64,000 bases of DNA from Drosophila persimilis (Eukaryota > Arthropoda > Insecta > Diptera > Drosophilidae): positions 1,302,001 through 1,366,000 of the forward strand of contig NW_020825326.1 in NCBI RefSeq assembly GCF_003286085.1. The letters are read 5' to 3'. A program made the translations under genes and the position numbers. The notes beneath the pieces are model-generated. The model saw nothing but the letters and a program-made list of their open reading frames with translations, made no database searches and was not told where the DNA came from. This document shows positions 49,140 through 59,639 of the stretch, one piece after another. Positions within the stretch are counted from its first letter, which is position 1. Each line of letters opens with the position of its first letter.

Positions 49140-49935
49140 ACGTATCGTGAAACCCCGCAAGAACAAAGGAGAGGTCCAAGCCAGTCTGGTGGAATCGAGA
49201 TCTCTCTCTCCAAAGGAACAACCTCAAGGAATTCTTTAAGATTACAAGACAAGCGTAATCGTCAGTGGGGAATACAAAATCCTACTTAGGAGCTACAAGA
49301 GGGAAATACGTAAGGCACAAAAATACTCGTGGAGGAACTTCTGCTCCAACATCGAGAAAATGCCTGAAACTGCAATGCTCCGGAAGCTGCTTTCAAAGCA
49401 GACCGCAGTACAGAGTCAATTACAACTAGATAGCGGACAGTGGACAGAGGGCAGTAAAGAAGCCCTAACAGCATTAATGGAGGCGCATTTCTTTGAATGC
49501 ACCGATGCCCTTCACAATACAAAGTATGCACTGTGAACATTTGTAAAGATCTCCGGAGCATTCAATAACGTGGCCACAACCTCAATAACAAATCGCCTAG
49601 AAGCGACTAACATATACCCAGCAATCAACCTGTGGATCAATAACCTCTTAAGTTGTAGACGGGTGTAATCAGAGTGGGACACCGCTTCCATGGTAAAACG
49701 GGCTCACGGAGGCACACCTCAGGGTGGAGTCCTGTCGCCACTACTGTGGAATCTGGTGGTCGATGACCTCATCAAGAGATTTGAAAGGAAGGCCCCAATG
49801 ATAACAGCTTATGTGGACGACATAAGCATACTTATTACAGGTGTAAGTCCATCGATCCTCAGCACCTTAATGGAACGTACATTCAGCGAGATACGTGAGT
49901 GGGCGGAAGACGTAGGACTCAGTATCAACGCAGAC
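49140..49935 (+). pseudogene. LOA-clade RT, first part
   Basis: W-W-N-R-D-L-S-L-Q-R-N-N-L-K-E-F-F, then Y-K-I-L-L-R-S-Y-K-R-E-I-R-K-A-Q-K-Y-S-W-R-N-F-C (RT N-terminal region), a deletion to I-S-G-A-F-N-N-V (49551 on; the catalytic Asp before it is lost), and G-T-P-Q-G-G-V-L-S-P-L-L-W-N-L-V with the intact A-Y-V-D-D-I-S-I-L box (49806-49832). It is cut near 49935 by Jockey-clade sequence. Confidence 0.75.
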
Positions 49936-51058
49936 AAGAGGGACCACAGCACCAATTCGGTTTCAGAAGACAGCACGGGACCCCGGAACAAGTACACAGA
50001 GTGGCTCAACACATCCTCAACGCTTATGAAACTAATCAATACTGTTTAAGGGTGTTTCTCGACGTGAAACAAGCTTTCGACAAAGTCTGGCACAAGGGAC
50101 TTTTATATAAACTAAAGATTCTACTACCCGCCCCCCAGTATTCCGTCATAAAGTCATTTTTGAGAGAAAGAACGTTTATTGTCTTAATCAAGGACGCTAA
50201 GTCAGACATAAAAATTATGAGAGCTGGAGTTCCACAAAGCAGCGTTCTTGGGCCAATCCTGTACACATTGTTTACATGCGACATGCCGTTACCGCACGTC
50301 AACCCAAGCAACTTCCTGGTCGCCACTTACGCTGATTATACTGCTATTCTCTCATCATCCACCTGCTACAGAGCCGTCGCTGAACAACTTCAAATCTACC
50401 TCGAATCCGTGGAAAAATGGGCAAAAAAATGGAACATCACAATTAAAGAAACAAAGTCAGTTAACGTAAATTTTACTTTAAGAAGCAAGCACCCACCAGA
50501 CTTAACCTTCAACGGAAATATAATTCCGCGCAAGAGCAGTCACTGCTACCTCGGTGTCCACCTGGATAAAAGCCTGACTTGGGGACCACATTTCAGAGCT
50601 ACAGTCATCAAATGTCAAAATAAACTCAAAAAGTTGCACTGGCTCATGAACTCAAAAAGTAAGCTTCCCCTACGCAATAAAGTCTTATTGTACAAGGCAA
50701 CAATAATCCCTATATGGAAATACGCCATTCAAGTCTGGGGATGTGCAGCGAGGTGTGAATAAAATCAGAGTCATGCAAGCGAAGGCTCTAAGAGTGATGA
50801 CAGGTGCCCCGTGGTTTGTTCGGACCACAATGCTGGAAAGAGATCTCCTCATCCCAAAAGTTGGAGATCAAATTAACCATCACAGCAGTCGATACAACGA
50901 TAGGCTCAGTAACCATCCAAATGAAGCAGCTAGAGGATTACTGCACCCTCAAATCACGCAGACTCAAACGTCTCCACCCATCGAACATAAAAAATAGAAA
51001 ATTTTGCTGAATAAAACATCATTAAAATTTATATATAAACCTAATAACCTTTACCTTT
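49936..51058 (+). mobile_element. Jockey-clade retrotransposon, 3' part
   Basis: 5' truncated insertion in the LOA element. It begins inside the RT (H-Q-F-G-F-R-R-Q-H-G-T) and runs to a 3' end with AATAAA at 51012 and an AT-rich tail. LOA coding resumes at about 51067. A 5'-truncated copy with a 3' end kept is the usual outcome of target-primed reverse transcription. No clean target duplication or poly-A is seen. Confidence 0.7.
49947..50997 (+). pseudogene. Jockey-clade reverse transcriptase
   Basis: One frame to 50762 gives V-F-L-D-V-K-Q-A-F-D-K-V-W-H-K-G-L (catalytic Asp), G-V-P-Q-S-S-V-L-G-P, T-Y-A-D-Y-T-A-I-L where the second Asp of Y-A-D-D is Tyr, Y-L-G-V-H-L-D and W-K-Y-A-I-Q-V-W-G. 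After a shift at about 50755 it continues V-N-K-I-R-V-M-Q-A-K-A-L-R-V-M-T-G-A-P-W-F to a stop at 50995. Apart from the active-site change and one shift it is well kept, so it is a fairly young insertion. Confidence 0.85.
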
Positions 51059-51059
51059 A

Positions 51060-51892
51060 TGGTACCCCCCGAAGATCAGTCAAACTAGGCTAACCCCAAA
51101 AACACAAGTCAAATACCTGGGCACAGTACTGGATATTAAACTTGCATGGAAACCCAATGTATTGGACACGGTGAAGAAGGCTATCATTGCGGTTTACGCA
51201 TCCAAGAAGATGCTCAGCAGCACATGGGGCATGTCTCCGGCTCTGATGCATTAGGTTTACATCTCGGTGGTGCGACCAATTCTGCTTTATGGAGCCTTAG
51301 TGTCGTGGCAAGCTACCGAACAGAAAACATACCATAAGTTTATGGTAAAGACTCAACGACAGGCTCTGCTCTGTATTACAGGGGCGCTGAGGTCAACTCC
51401 AACAAAAGCACTCGAAACTGTACTTGGAATCGACACCCTGGACATTCACGCTCGAGGTGATTGCAGGAAAAGCAGCACAGCGCCTAATCGCATCAGGAAA
51501 CATGTCGCCACAAGGATACGGGCGCAGTTCAATTGGCAGGGACATGATCAGATCAACTGATTACATGATCCCCCAAACTTGCCTCGACGTCAAAACAACC
51601 GCATCTTTGGAACCTGAAGACTGAAAAATCGGTAGAGACCAAACTGAGCACTTTAATATATATAAGGACGGCTCCAAGATGAACGAAGGAGTAGGAGCGG
51701 GCCTATATTGTACAGATCCTGAGATAAGGCTTTCATATAAGCGACCGGACCAACGCAGCATATTCCAGGCATAGGTTTTTGCTATAAGGAAAGCAGCAGA
51801 GGTCGCTCTTCTCACAGAAAGAGAACATGATGCGATCAACCTATTCGTCGACAGCCAAGCGGCAATTAGATCCATGCAGGCGTCCTCGGTCA
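51060..51892 (+). pseudogene. LOA-clade RT thumb and RNase H, before R1-like insertion
   Basis: V-K-Y-L-G-T-V-L-D-I-K-L-A-W and T-Q-R-Q-A-L-L-C-I-T-G-A-L-R-S-T-P-T-K-A-L (the same motif as 13350-13400), then RNase H: I-Y-K-D-G-S-K-M (catalytic Asp, about 51664) and N-L-F-V-D-S-Q-A-A-I-R-S-M (Asp, about 51853). The middle Glu region is A-I-R-K-A-A-E-V-A-L-L. It is interrupted at 51892 by the R1-clade element. LOA is one of the non-LTR groups that carry RNase H. Confidence 0.8.
51880..51892 (+). other. 13-bp target duplication of R1-like element, left
   Basis: GCGTCCTCGGTCA; 11 of 13 bases equal 56831-56843. Confidence 0.65.
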
Positions 51893-52850
51893 AAAAAGTT
51901 GCGGAAAGTTGACAGCGAACAGACGTGTTTATAGTGTGCCTCCGCGATCATAAAGAAAACAAGCTTTAGACCCTCCTAAAAGAGGTAAATAAGTGAGTGC
52001 GTGGTTTCCAATAGGAAGGGGTACGTACCAAGCCTGGCCCAAGCGTGAAGGGAATCCCTCAGCGCAGCTTCCCGGTAAATTTGGGTGCTCCAGCCAAGGC
52101 TGAGGGGCGGAGGGGAAATTTAGTCCCGCTGTCTTCCGCTCTCTCCCCATTGGGACTTGGCGACTCGAGCAGCTGATCAATATAATAGCAGTGTTTGATA
52201 GTGCGCAAACTATCAGGCAGCTACACTATCGGCCTCACAAGTCTTGTAGCAGCCAGCCGCCGACAGGCGTAAAACCAAAAGCAAAGAAGAACAGGTAAAA
52301 ACAGAAAGGTGCATATTTCCAAGCGGAATTGTTTCTACAGGTAAAGTGTAAGCGATACCTGCCTACATCTAGGCCAAAGTAAGCTAGCACAAGTCTAGAT
52401 AGGGGAAAGGGCTGAAGGTCGCGGATCCGACTAATTTCCAACCCCCCGCCTAGGCGGTGTCCCGGAAAAGGGGGCTCTGGGGACCGAGAAAGGGCGGTAT
52501 ATCCCCCATCGACCAGAAGCCAAGGGAAACCTGTGGCCAGCGCGGGATCCCCTATCGCCTGACTTGGAATAGCAATAGGCATGGAGACAGGACACCCCTT
52601 TGCTAAAAGCGCAGCGATGGCAAGATCGCCCCCTCAGCCAAAAGCCACGCCGTTGGCGCAGCAGCTGGCTTAATCGATAAGCAGCCCAACCACGGCACCA
52701 AAGTCCCTGGCGGGCGCTGTAAGCCAAATGGGGCTAATCTTGAAGGACCTCTCGACCATGTTCACCGGCCAGAGGCACATTAACCAACGAATGAGAGACA
52801 GCTTAACACAGCTATTAAACATGCAGGAGATGGTAGCCGATCTCACCAGC
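51893..52850 (+). other. R1-clade 5' leader
   Basis: GC-rich with several short inverted stretches (for example CCCCGCCTAGGCGGTG, 52443-52458). No gag motif before about 52860. The minus-strand frames here are chance. Confidence 0.5.
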
Positions 52851-52857
52851 CAAGATA

Positions 52858-53779
52858 ATGTTAGACATGCAGACGTCGCCAATAGCCGCAAGTAGGAACG
52901 GCAAAGTGCTGCTGCAAGCGACACCAAAACGTTCAAGGGAACCAACGGCAGGCCAGAGACAGACCCCGCCGAAGAAGTTCAGGCCACAGGAGAGAACGGA
53001 CCGCAAAACTGAAACCCAACGGTGCCCAGCTGGAAGCAGTTCGGCAAGAACCAGGAGAAAACAGGCCACGAAGAAAACGCGATCAGATGCCGTAGGGATA
53101 GCGAGCGTAGGAAACACCACCTACGCGGAACTACTTAAATCGGTAAAAGGAGATGCAACACAGCCATGTGAGCGGTGACGTGGAAAGCATTAGGAAGATA
53201 GCTAAAGGAGATCTGCTGCTGCGCCTCAAAAAAACCCCGAGTCACAGGGCGGAGGAGGTCAAAACAGCGGTCGGAAAAGCCCTAGGGGCCAAGGCAGTGG
53301 TACGGGCCGTGACCGAACAAATGAGGCTTGAAATAATGGACTTGGATGAGGTCACAACAAAGGAAGAGATATTGGAAGCATTGAAGCGTGCCACAGGGGT
53401 ATCCGAAATCCCCGAGGACGCGGTAAGATCCCTACGAGCCACCAGAAGCGGAATGCAGATAGCCACCCTATCCCTCCAAGCAGTCGCCGCCAACAAGCTC
53501 GCTGCAATGGGGAAGATAAGGGTCGGCTGGGTAAAGCAAATAGTGTCGCCAAAACGATGCTATAAATGCTTGGAGTTCGGGCACATCTCGGCAAACTGCC
53601 CCGGAGGAAACGACCTCAGAGGAGCGTGCTTTAGATGTGGAGGCAGAGAACATGAGGACAGAAATTGCAGAAAGGACCCACACTACATATTCTGGATGCC
53701 TCGGGAAGTTTTAGATGCCCGGCGTACCGCGAGGCAGTTAGACTACTCAAATGTTAAGGATCATCCAACTGAATCTTAA
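52858..53779 (+). pseudogene. R1-clade ORF1 (gag-like)
   Basis: Frame 52864-53176 (M-Q-T-S-P-I-A-A-S-R) is lysine/arginine-rich and ends N-T-T-Y-A-E-L-L-K-S-V-K-G. After a one-base shift near 53155 the next frame has I-R-K-I-A-K-G-D-L-L-L-R-L-K-K and I-E-V-T-type R1 gag blocks (D-L-D-E-V-T-T-K-E-E-I). CCHC motifs follow at about 53567-53610 (C-Y-K-C-L-E-F-G-H-I-S-A-N-C) and 53630-53672 (C-F-R-C-G-G-R-E-H-E-D-R-N-C). It ends at 53777, overlapping the start of ORF2 (53751). It binds RNA during transposition. Confidence 0.8.
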
Positions 53780-54384
53780 CCCTTGCATGGTGGACCAAGA
53801 ACTTCTCACCCAATCCGTTACAGAGCTCAGCGCGGACCTGGAACTGCTGAGCGAGCCCTACAAGACCGAGAGATCAAACACATGGGTCACGGATCAATCG
53901 GGGAAAGAGGCAATCTGGATGTGCGGCAAACCGGCACGGCACCTAGACGGAGTAAAAAGATCCAGAGAATACGTACGAGGGCGGCTGAAAGACCTATGGG
54001 TATACAGCTGCAACCTACCACCCAGCTGGGTGGCAATTGGCAGATGACATCAGAGCGCACTCGCCGTCGCTAGTAGCTGGGGACTTCAACGTCTGGGCAA
54101 CGGAATGGCAGTCAACAACAACGAACGCCAGGGGCCGTGTCTTGGTGGAGGCTTTTGCCTCCCTGGATATAGTCCTAAAAAACGAAGGTTCCAACCCAAC
54201 TTTCAGCAGAGCAGGTACCACATCTATCATAGACCTACATCTATATACACCTCGACTAGCAGCCTACATCTACATCTACAGACCTACATCTATATATAGT
54301 ACTCGACTAGCAGCGAACACGTCATGGCAGATCAGCGAGCAGTACACCGTGAGCGACCACAACGCTATCCTGTGTAGCATTTAG
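53751..54384 (+). pseudogene. R1-clade ORF2 endonuclease domain
   Basis: L-R-I-I-Q-L-N-L-N (catalytic Asn), L-L-S-E-P-Y (Glu), then after a frame change near 54040 S-L-V-A-G-D-F-N-V-W-A-T-E-W (Asp/Asn), N-P-T-F-S-R-A-G-T-T-S-I-I-D-L, and Y-T-V-S-D-H-N-A-I-L (Asp-His). All catalytic residues are visible. An extra 60-70 bp of CTACATCTATATA/CTCGACTAGCAG repeats sits between I-I-D-L and the S-D-H motif, inserted in frame. A TAG at 54382 and a deletion follow. Confidence 0.85.
54217..54318 (+). repeat. In-frame ACCTACATCTATATA / CTCGACTAGCAGC repeat in endonuclease
   Basis: Two copies of CTCGACTAGCAGC (54251-54263, 54303-54315) and four of CTACATCTA-type sequence. It looks like a local tandem duplication that kept the frame. 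Confidence 0.75.
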
Positions 54385-54541
54385 ACCTGAGGAGCCACAC
54401 AGAGTATCGCTACGAGGGGGCACTACAAAGAAACCACGCTGAACACACCAGGCTTTAGGGCCTAGCAGGACTAGCCGATGTGGAAGGCGAAGACTATCTA
54501 GTGGCACAAGTCATGGGACAACTCGAAAGGGCGCATGGAGC

Positions 54542-56660
54542 ATGGAGCGCAGCAAACCGTTTAAAGGGCATAGGCCGGTATACTGGTGGAACCGGGCAAT
54601 CAAAAAAGCCCGCCACGCATGCATAGGCGCCAGAAGGGCATACCACAGATCCCGCGGAATAGAAGACGTACAGGCCCTTAAGGAAAGCTATGCCCGAAGA
54701 AGGAAGGCACTGAAGAAGGAAATTAAAAATAGTAAACAACGATGATTCTTAGATCTTTGCGACGAAGCCGAAAATTATCTCTGGGGTAAGGCCTACAAGG
54801 TGGTCATGAAGAAGACCGGCGCCAACAAGAGCGGAAAAAATGGAGGCGATTGTCGAGCACCTACATATTCTCAGCACAGGACACGCAGGTTGACAGGATT
54901 ACGAGTACGGGACACCAATACCCCCGACCCCACAAGAGTTGTCAAGACTAGTAAAGAGAGTGCCAAACCACAAGGCACCAGGACCAGACGGCATCCCAAA
55001 TCGGGCCCTCAAACTGGCTATTAGTCTGCACCCGACGACCTTTGCGCAAGCCTACACCAAATGCCTCACAGATGGATGCTTTCCTGGAAGATGGAAAAAG
55101 CAAAAGCTGGTGCTGATACCAAAACCTGGGAAAGACTCGGAGGAGCCATCGGCATACAGGCCTATCTGCCTCCTGGACGGTGCAGGCAAGATGCAGGAAG
55201 GCATAATCAGCGCAAGGCTAACGGAGGCAATTGAGGCCGCTGGTGGACTCTCCGACAGCCAGTACGGCTTTAGGAAGGCCCACTCCACCCTGGATGCGCT
55301 AGACAAGGTGTGCGGCACTGCCAGAAAGGCCTTGGAAGGCACAGGAAGGCTTGGTGGCCAAAAAATACTGTCTGGTGGCAACACTGGACGTAAAAAATGC
55401 CTTTAACTCGGCATCGTGGAGTAGGATAATGTCCTCTCTGCGCATACTCCAAATCCCCGGATGGTCAGTGACTACCTGGACAACAGATGGCTGACCTACG
55501 ACACGAATAATGGCCCTCGGACATCCTCCATCACGGAGGAGTCCCACAAGGATATGTACTAGGACCGCTATTGTGGAATACCATCTACGATGGAATCCTT
55601 CACCTCAGCTTCCAGCAAGGAGTCGAAATCGTGGGATTCGCTGACGATGTTACGGTGACGGTCACGAAGAAAACCCTCGCGGAGACGGAGAGCTGCATGA
55701 ACGAGGCAATAGAAACCATAAGCGAATGGCTAAACCTGGCAGGGCTCAAACTTGCCGAGCACAATACAGAAGAGTAGCAGTAGCAGGAAACAGGTGGTGA
55801 CGGCGTGGATAACCGTATGAGGAGCCGCAATTACCTCAAAACGAGCGATAAGGTACTTGGGAGTTATTCTCGACACCCGGCTGTCGTTTAGAGAGCACCT
55901 GCAGCAGACACACCAGAAGGCGGTTTCAAGAATGATTCTGAACCATAGAGGTCCAAAGTCGACGAGTAGGAGACTGCTGTTTAACGTGGCCAAGTCATCG
56001 ATACTATACGCAGCGCCAATATGGGCTCTTGCTACGAGGACCAAGAGTTACACTAAGGGCATTGAGTCGGACCTCAGACTTGGTGCCCTGCGGGTCAGCT
56101 CGGCGTTCCGTACAGTCTCCACAGAGGCCATAATGGTCATAAGAGGAATACCATCGGTCGAGCTTGCAGCGAAGGAATCCATCGAAGTCCACAAGGGAAG
56201 AAAGGCCGCCAACACACAGGCAGACGCTAGAACAGCTAAGATCAAGGCGAGGGATGAATGCCTCGAGAGCTGGCAACGCAGATGGGATAATGCTGTAACT
56301 GGCCGCTGGACCCACCGACTAATCCCCAACATTGCGGCATGGACGAATCGGCGGTATGGAGAACTTACGTTCGAACTGACACAAGTTCACACACACGGGT
56401 GCTTTAAGGAGTACCTACACCGCTTTGGTCACAAAAAAGATGGGCTGTGCAGCTGCTGCGGAACAACAGAAAACGCTTAGCATGTCCTGACCACATGCGC
56501 CAGACTCGCAGAGGCCCGTAGGCGAGCAGATGGCACCCTAGGGGCGCCCATAGCGGTGGAAGGGTTGGTACCAAGGATGCTGGAAAACCAAACAAAGTTG
56601 ACGTCGACATGCAGTCTTGCAACAGAGATCGCCTCGGAACTAAGGCGGCTGGAACGCACA
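54542..56660 (+). pseudogene. R1-clade ORF2 reverse transcriptase and C-terminus
   Basis: P-V-Y-W-W-N-R-A-I-K-K-A-R (54572), then N-H-K-A-P-G-P-D-G-I-P-N (54970), L-V-L-I-P-K-P-G-K, A-Y-R-P-I-C-L-L-D, S-Q-Y-G-F-R-K-A-H-S-T, V-K-N-A-F-N-S-A-S (55391; catalytic Asp in a shifted frame), G-F-A-D-D-V-T-V-T (55640, intact box), and Y-L-G-V-I-L-D-T-R-L-S-F. A C-terminal domain ends C-S-C-C-G ... with H-V-L-T-T-C, an R1-type zinc motif (56448-56500). Stops occur at 54742, 55776 and 56478, and several single-base shifts lie between 55350 and 55570. Confidence 0.85.
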
Positions 56661-56739
56661 CGAAATGAGCAGCCGTAACAGGCTAGCCAACCTTGTGAAA
56701 CAATGCTTTACGGCAGTCCCACAAGTCTGGTCCATATAT

Positions 56740-56830
56740 GTATATGTTATATATTTTTATTCTAACTTTTATATTAATATATTTTATATATATATATATA
56801 TCCTATTTTTACTATGAATAAAAAAAAAAT
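56740..56830 (+). repeat. (TA)n and poly-A tail of R1-clade element
   Basis: TATATTTTATATATATATATATA at about 56775-56800, then AATAAAAAAAAAT to 56830. Confidence 0.8.
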
Positions 56831-57505
56831 GCTTCCACGGTCAGTTCCAGAAGTGTCCTGGCGAGCAGGGAGGCACTAGACACCCTAAGGACGGCAAAGT
56901 CAATGCGGATCTATTGGGTTTTCAGCCAGCAAGGCATCGAAAGAAACGTGCGAGGAGAACCGAGAACGTGCCTGTCTCCCTTAAAACGCTGCAAAGCGAT
57001 CTAGAGAAGCAGGCTACATCACAAAACGGAAGTAGGTGGAGGAGTACCACCACATGCAGATCCTCGAAAATCATGCGCAAGGAACGCAATGAGAAACTCA
57101 GCCAATACCTACTGCACCCACCAGATTTTTAGTGAGAATACTAGCAGGTCACTGTTTGGCTGCGGCAAATGCAACAAAGCTAAGCATCACCAACACAGAC
57201 AGTTGTAGAAAATGTGATGAATCTGGGGCAATCGAAGCCCTGGAACATCTCATCTGGAACTGTCCGGCTCTCTCAAGGGCAAGGAGGAAATGCCTGGGCG
57301 CCCCGGTGCTGGCATCGCTGGAAGATGCCTCCAAGAGGACGCAACAGGAACTCCTGGCCTATGCTAAAAATACATTGATTCTCAAGGACCTTAAAACCAC
57401 AGAAACACTCGCGAAGGTTCATACCCCCCCTATCCGGATAACTAAGGGCCATACTTGCCTATTCGTGGCCCCGTTGAGGGCCGTCCGGGTTAATCTAACC
57501 TAGCC
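56831..57505 (+). pseudogene. LOA-clade RNase H end and C-terminal zinc motif
   Basis: Continues the RNase H after the R1-clade insertion: S-R-S-V-L-A-S-R-E-A-L-D-T-L, K-S-M-R-I-Y-W-V-F-S-Q-Q-G-I-E-R-N-V (normally P-G-H-x-G-I-x-G-N; His and one Gly are changed). The zinc motif C-R-K-C-D-E-S-G-A-I-E-A-L-E-H-L-I-W-N-C-P follows at 57208-57272, ending at a stop near 57499. The 56831-56843 bases are the right target duplication. Confidence 0.75.
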
Positions 57506-58980
57506 TATATGGAGTTTATGAAAGAGTATCTCATCCTTGGCCACATGTCATTGCTTCCAGGCACTCCTCCAGGACACCATTACTACATTCCACATCAATG
57601 TGTTCTGAGGCTTGATAGTAAAACCACCAAGCTACGCGTCGTTTTCGATGCATCGAGCAAAACATCGACTTCAATCTCATTAAATGAGACTTTGATGGTG
57701 AGTGCAACTATTCAGAGGGAGCTTTACGCAACTCTTGCCCGATTTCGATTAAATCGACATCTCCAAAATGTATAGGCATGTTTAGGTCGCCGAAGAAGAC
57801 CGAACTTTCCAATTGGATCTGTGGAGGGATAAGGCAAATCTAGATGTTCAAACATATCGCTAAGTGGGCATCAAATCATCCCCAGCTGCTGTCCGATAGT
57901 GCCCAGGAGAAATCGCTTCAGTTTGATCCTGCGTCGTCTGTTAAAACGCTCGGAATTCGATGGAATCCGCAAAATGATTTGTTCCATTATAATTTAGATG
58001 ACTCCTTTGATTTATTGACTCCTACAAAGCGAAACATCTTGTCAGTTGCGTCCCGATTGTTCGACCCATTAGGGTTATTAAGTCCCTTAATAACTATGGC
58101 AAAAATCTTGCTGCAGCAATTCTGGCGGAAAAAGTTGGATTGGGACGAGTCAGTTCCCATGAGCTTGCACACAAGTTGGAACCACTTCACGCCAAATTTG
58201 TTTGAACTAGACAAGATAATCATACCTCGCTACATTGGTCTTGCCACGCATAAAAGCATTCAGATTCTCGGAATCGCGGACGCATCAGGACGCATTTACA
58301 TTCGTACCAGTGATAATAAACATGATGTGTCAAACCAAAGTCGCGAGTACTTATCTTCTCTCAAAACGAAATCGATTGCAAGACTTGAATTGTGCGCAGA
58401 ACTTCTATTATCCACTTTATGGGCTGAAGTAAAACCGCTCCTGGACAAATTCAAAATCGAAAGTGTAAACTTTTGGTCGAACTCCCATGTCACCTTGTAT
58501 CGGCTGGAAAGGTATCCAGCCACGCGAGCAACGTTTGTGGCCAATACGGTTGCTGAAATCCAGGGATCGTCAAGTGGAGTGATTTGGCGTCCAGCAAAAC
58601 CCAGCCGATTTAGTGTCACCAGGAACAGACGTAGACAGTGTAACGTGCTCATTGTGGACTGATGGTCCACAATTTCTGCTCAGGAATTCTGAGGAGTGGC
58701 CATGTCTACATCAGGTTGAGTTGTCTCCAGAAATGGAATGCTCGGAGAACAAGTAGTGTTTGGCAACACATTTATCGAGTTGATTGAAAGATGCTCTTTA
58801 GAGAAATTGCTACGGATTATGGCATACTTATGAAAATCGGTGCCTTCAAGGAAGCAAGCGTAGTCGAGAGGTCGTTCTATCGGCTAAAGAACTGAAGGTC
58901 TCATTTCTAAGGCTGGTAGACGTAGTCCAAAGCCACGAGTTGGAACCAGAATTCCGCAAACTAGTGAGGTCGTTGTTGAG
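57506..58980 (+). pseudogene. BEL/Pao reverse transcriptase and RNase H (plus strand)
   Basis: Y-I-P-H-Q-C-V-L-R-L-D-S-K-T-T-K-L-R-V-V-F-D-A-S-S-K-T (57580-57660) is the BEL RT hallmark, cut after L-N-E-T-L-M-V. A deletion removes the Y-V-D-D box. From 57844: S-L-Q-F-D-P-A-S-S-V-K-T-L-G-I-R-W-N-P, F-D-P-L-G-L-L-S-P-L, L-G-I-A-D-A-S-G-R-I-Y (RNase H Asp), L-E-L-C-A-E-L-L-L (Glu), and F-W-S-N-S-H-V-T-L (Asp changed to Asn). Later traces (58660-58970) include W-T-D-G-P and V-S-F-L-R-L-V. Interrupted upstream by the LOA end. Confidence 0.8.
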
Positions 58981-59460
58981 GTGAGGTTTTGTTACCATAA
59001 AGAAATTTATAGATTCTGTTCGCGAATAATATGCTCGACGGATTTGATTTTAGTGGACTGTACTTATTTTGTTCTTGTCCAGTTCGATGTCTATTTGGTA
59101 CTGAAAAATGCAGTCGCAGCGGCGATAAGAATATGTGTGTATACAAATTTTCGTCTCTTCCATTCTCTTCTTGTTCTCTTTTGGCGATGGTTCTTCGCTT
59201 AGCGATGGACTCGTTATGTGTTCCTCAGAAGATTCTTTGTACACATAAAAACTTTCCTTTAATGCTGCCGTTATGTTTTCTACCCTTGCGCTCATACTTC
59301 CAAAGTTCAAATTTATTTCCTCGGAAGTTCTTTAGATGATACTTACCGTCGACTCTACCACTGATGTTTGTTTCTTAATTAAATCTAGGTTAGGTTGGTT
59401 TTCTAATAAATTTTTCATATTTCCTTCCAACGTTTTCCTATCTTCGGCGTCCATTATCCC
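58981..59460 (-). pseudogene. roo-like 3' region (possible env-like remnant)
   Basis: The minus strand is open for 86 residues at 59050-59310 (S-M-S-A-R-V-E-N-I-T-A-A-L-K-E-S, E-D-type acidic stretch), then scattered stops. The position after integrase matches the third gene of roo, but no membrane segment or cleavage site is visible, so this is positional inference only. Confidence 0.35.
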
Positions 59461-59639
59461 AAAAAATATATGATAAAGCCCTTAAACTCAAATGGTGCTT
59501 GCTTCTTTCTTTTATTCTCCGGAGTCATGAAAAGTGCAATTTGTCTTTCCTCGTTATTTAAGACATTATTGCATTGATTTTCAAAAGTATAAAGTTTACC
59601 AAACACAACTCTCATTTTCCCAATCATTTTCCACCCATC

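Larger units (their letters stand above)
51893..56830 (+). mobile_element. R1-clade retrotransposon, near full length
   Basis: 4,938 bp: about 950 bp leader, ORF1 (gag-like, three CCHC motifs), ORF2 (endonuclease, RT, C-terminal zinc motif), AT-rich 3' region with (TA)n, and an A-run end AATAAAAAAAAAT. An imperfect 13-bp duplication flanks it. R1 itself inserts in 28S rRNA genes; this relative sits in a LOA RNase H, so it is a non-rDNA branch (R1A1-like). It shows many frameshifts yet keeps most motifs. Confidence 0.8.
49140..57505 (+). mobile_element. LOA-clade retrotransposon, 5' truncated, with two nested insertions
   Basis: Segments 49140-49935, 51060-51892 and 56831-57505 read as one LOA/Bilbo-type ORF2 (RT, RNase H, C-terminal zinc motif). 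They are separated by a Jockey-clade piece and an R1-clade element. The 3' end near 57500 has TAATCTAACCTAGCC, like the CTAAC-type tails of LOA elements. ORF1 and the endonuclease are absent. Confidence 0.75.

Noticed and set aside
51561..52180. Minus-strand frames opposite the LOA RNase H and R1 leader
   Set aside because: Shadows of the plus-strand coding sequence; no recognised domain.
51893..56830. Evidence for rDNA nearby because of the R1-like element
   Set aside because: No 28S sequence flanks it; the flanks are LOA RNase H.
59031..59339. Plus-strand frame of 102 residues, Cys/Phe-rich, as a secreted peptide gene
   Set aside because: It is opposite the roo-like 3' region and has no supported start or homologue.
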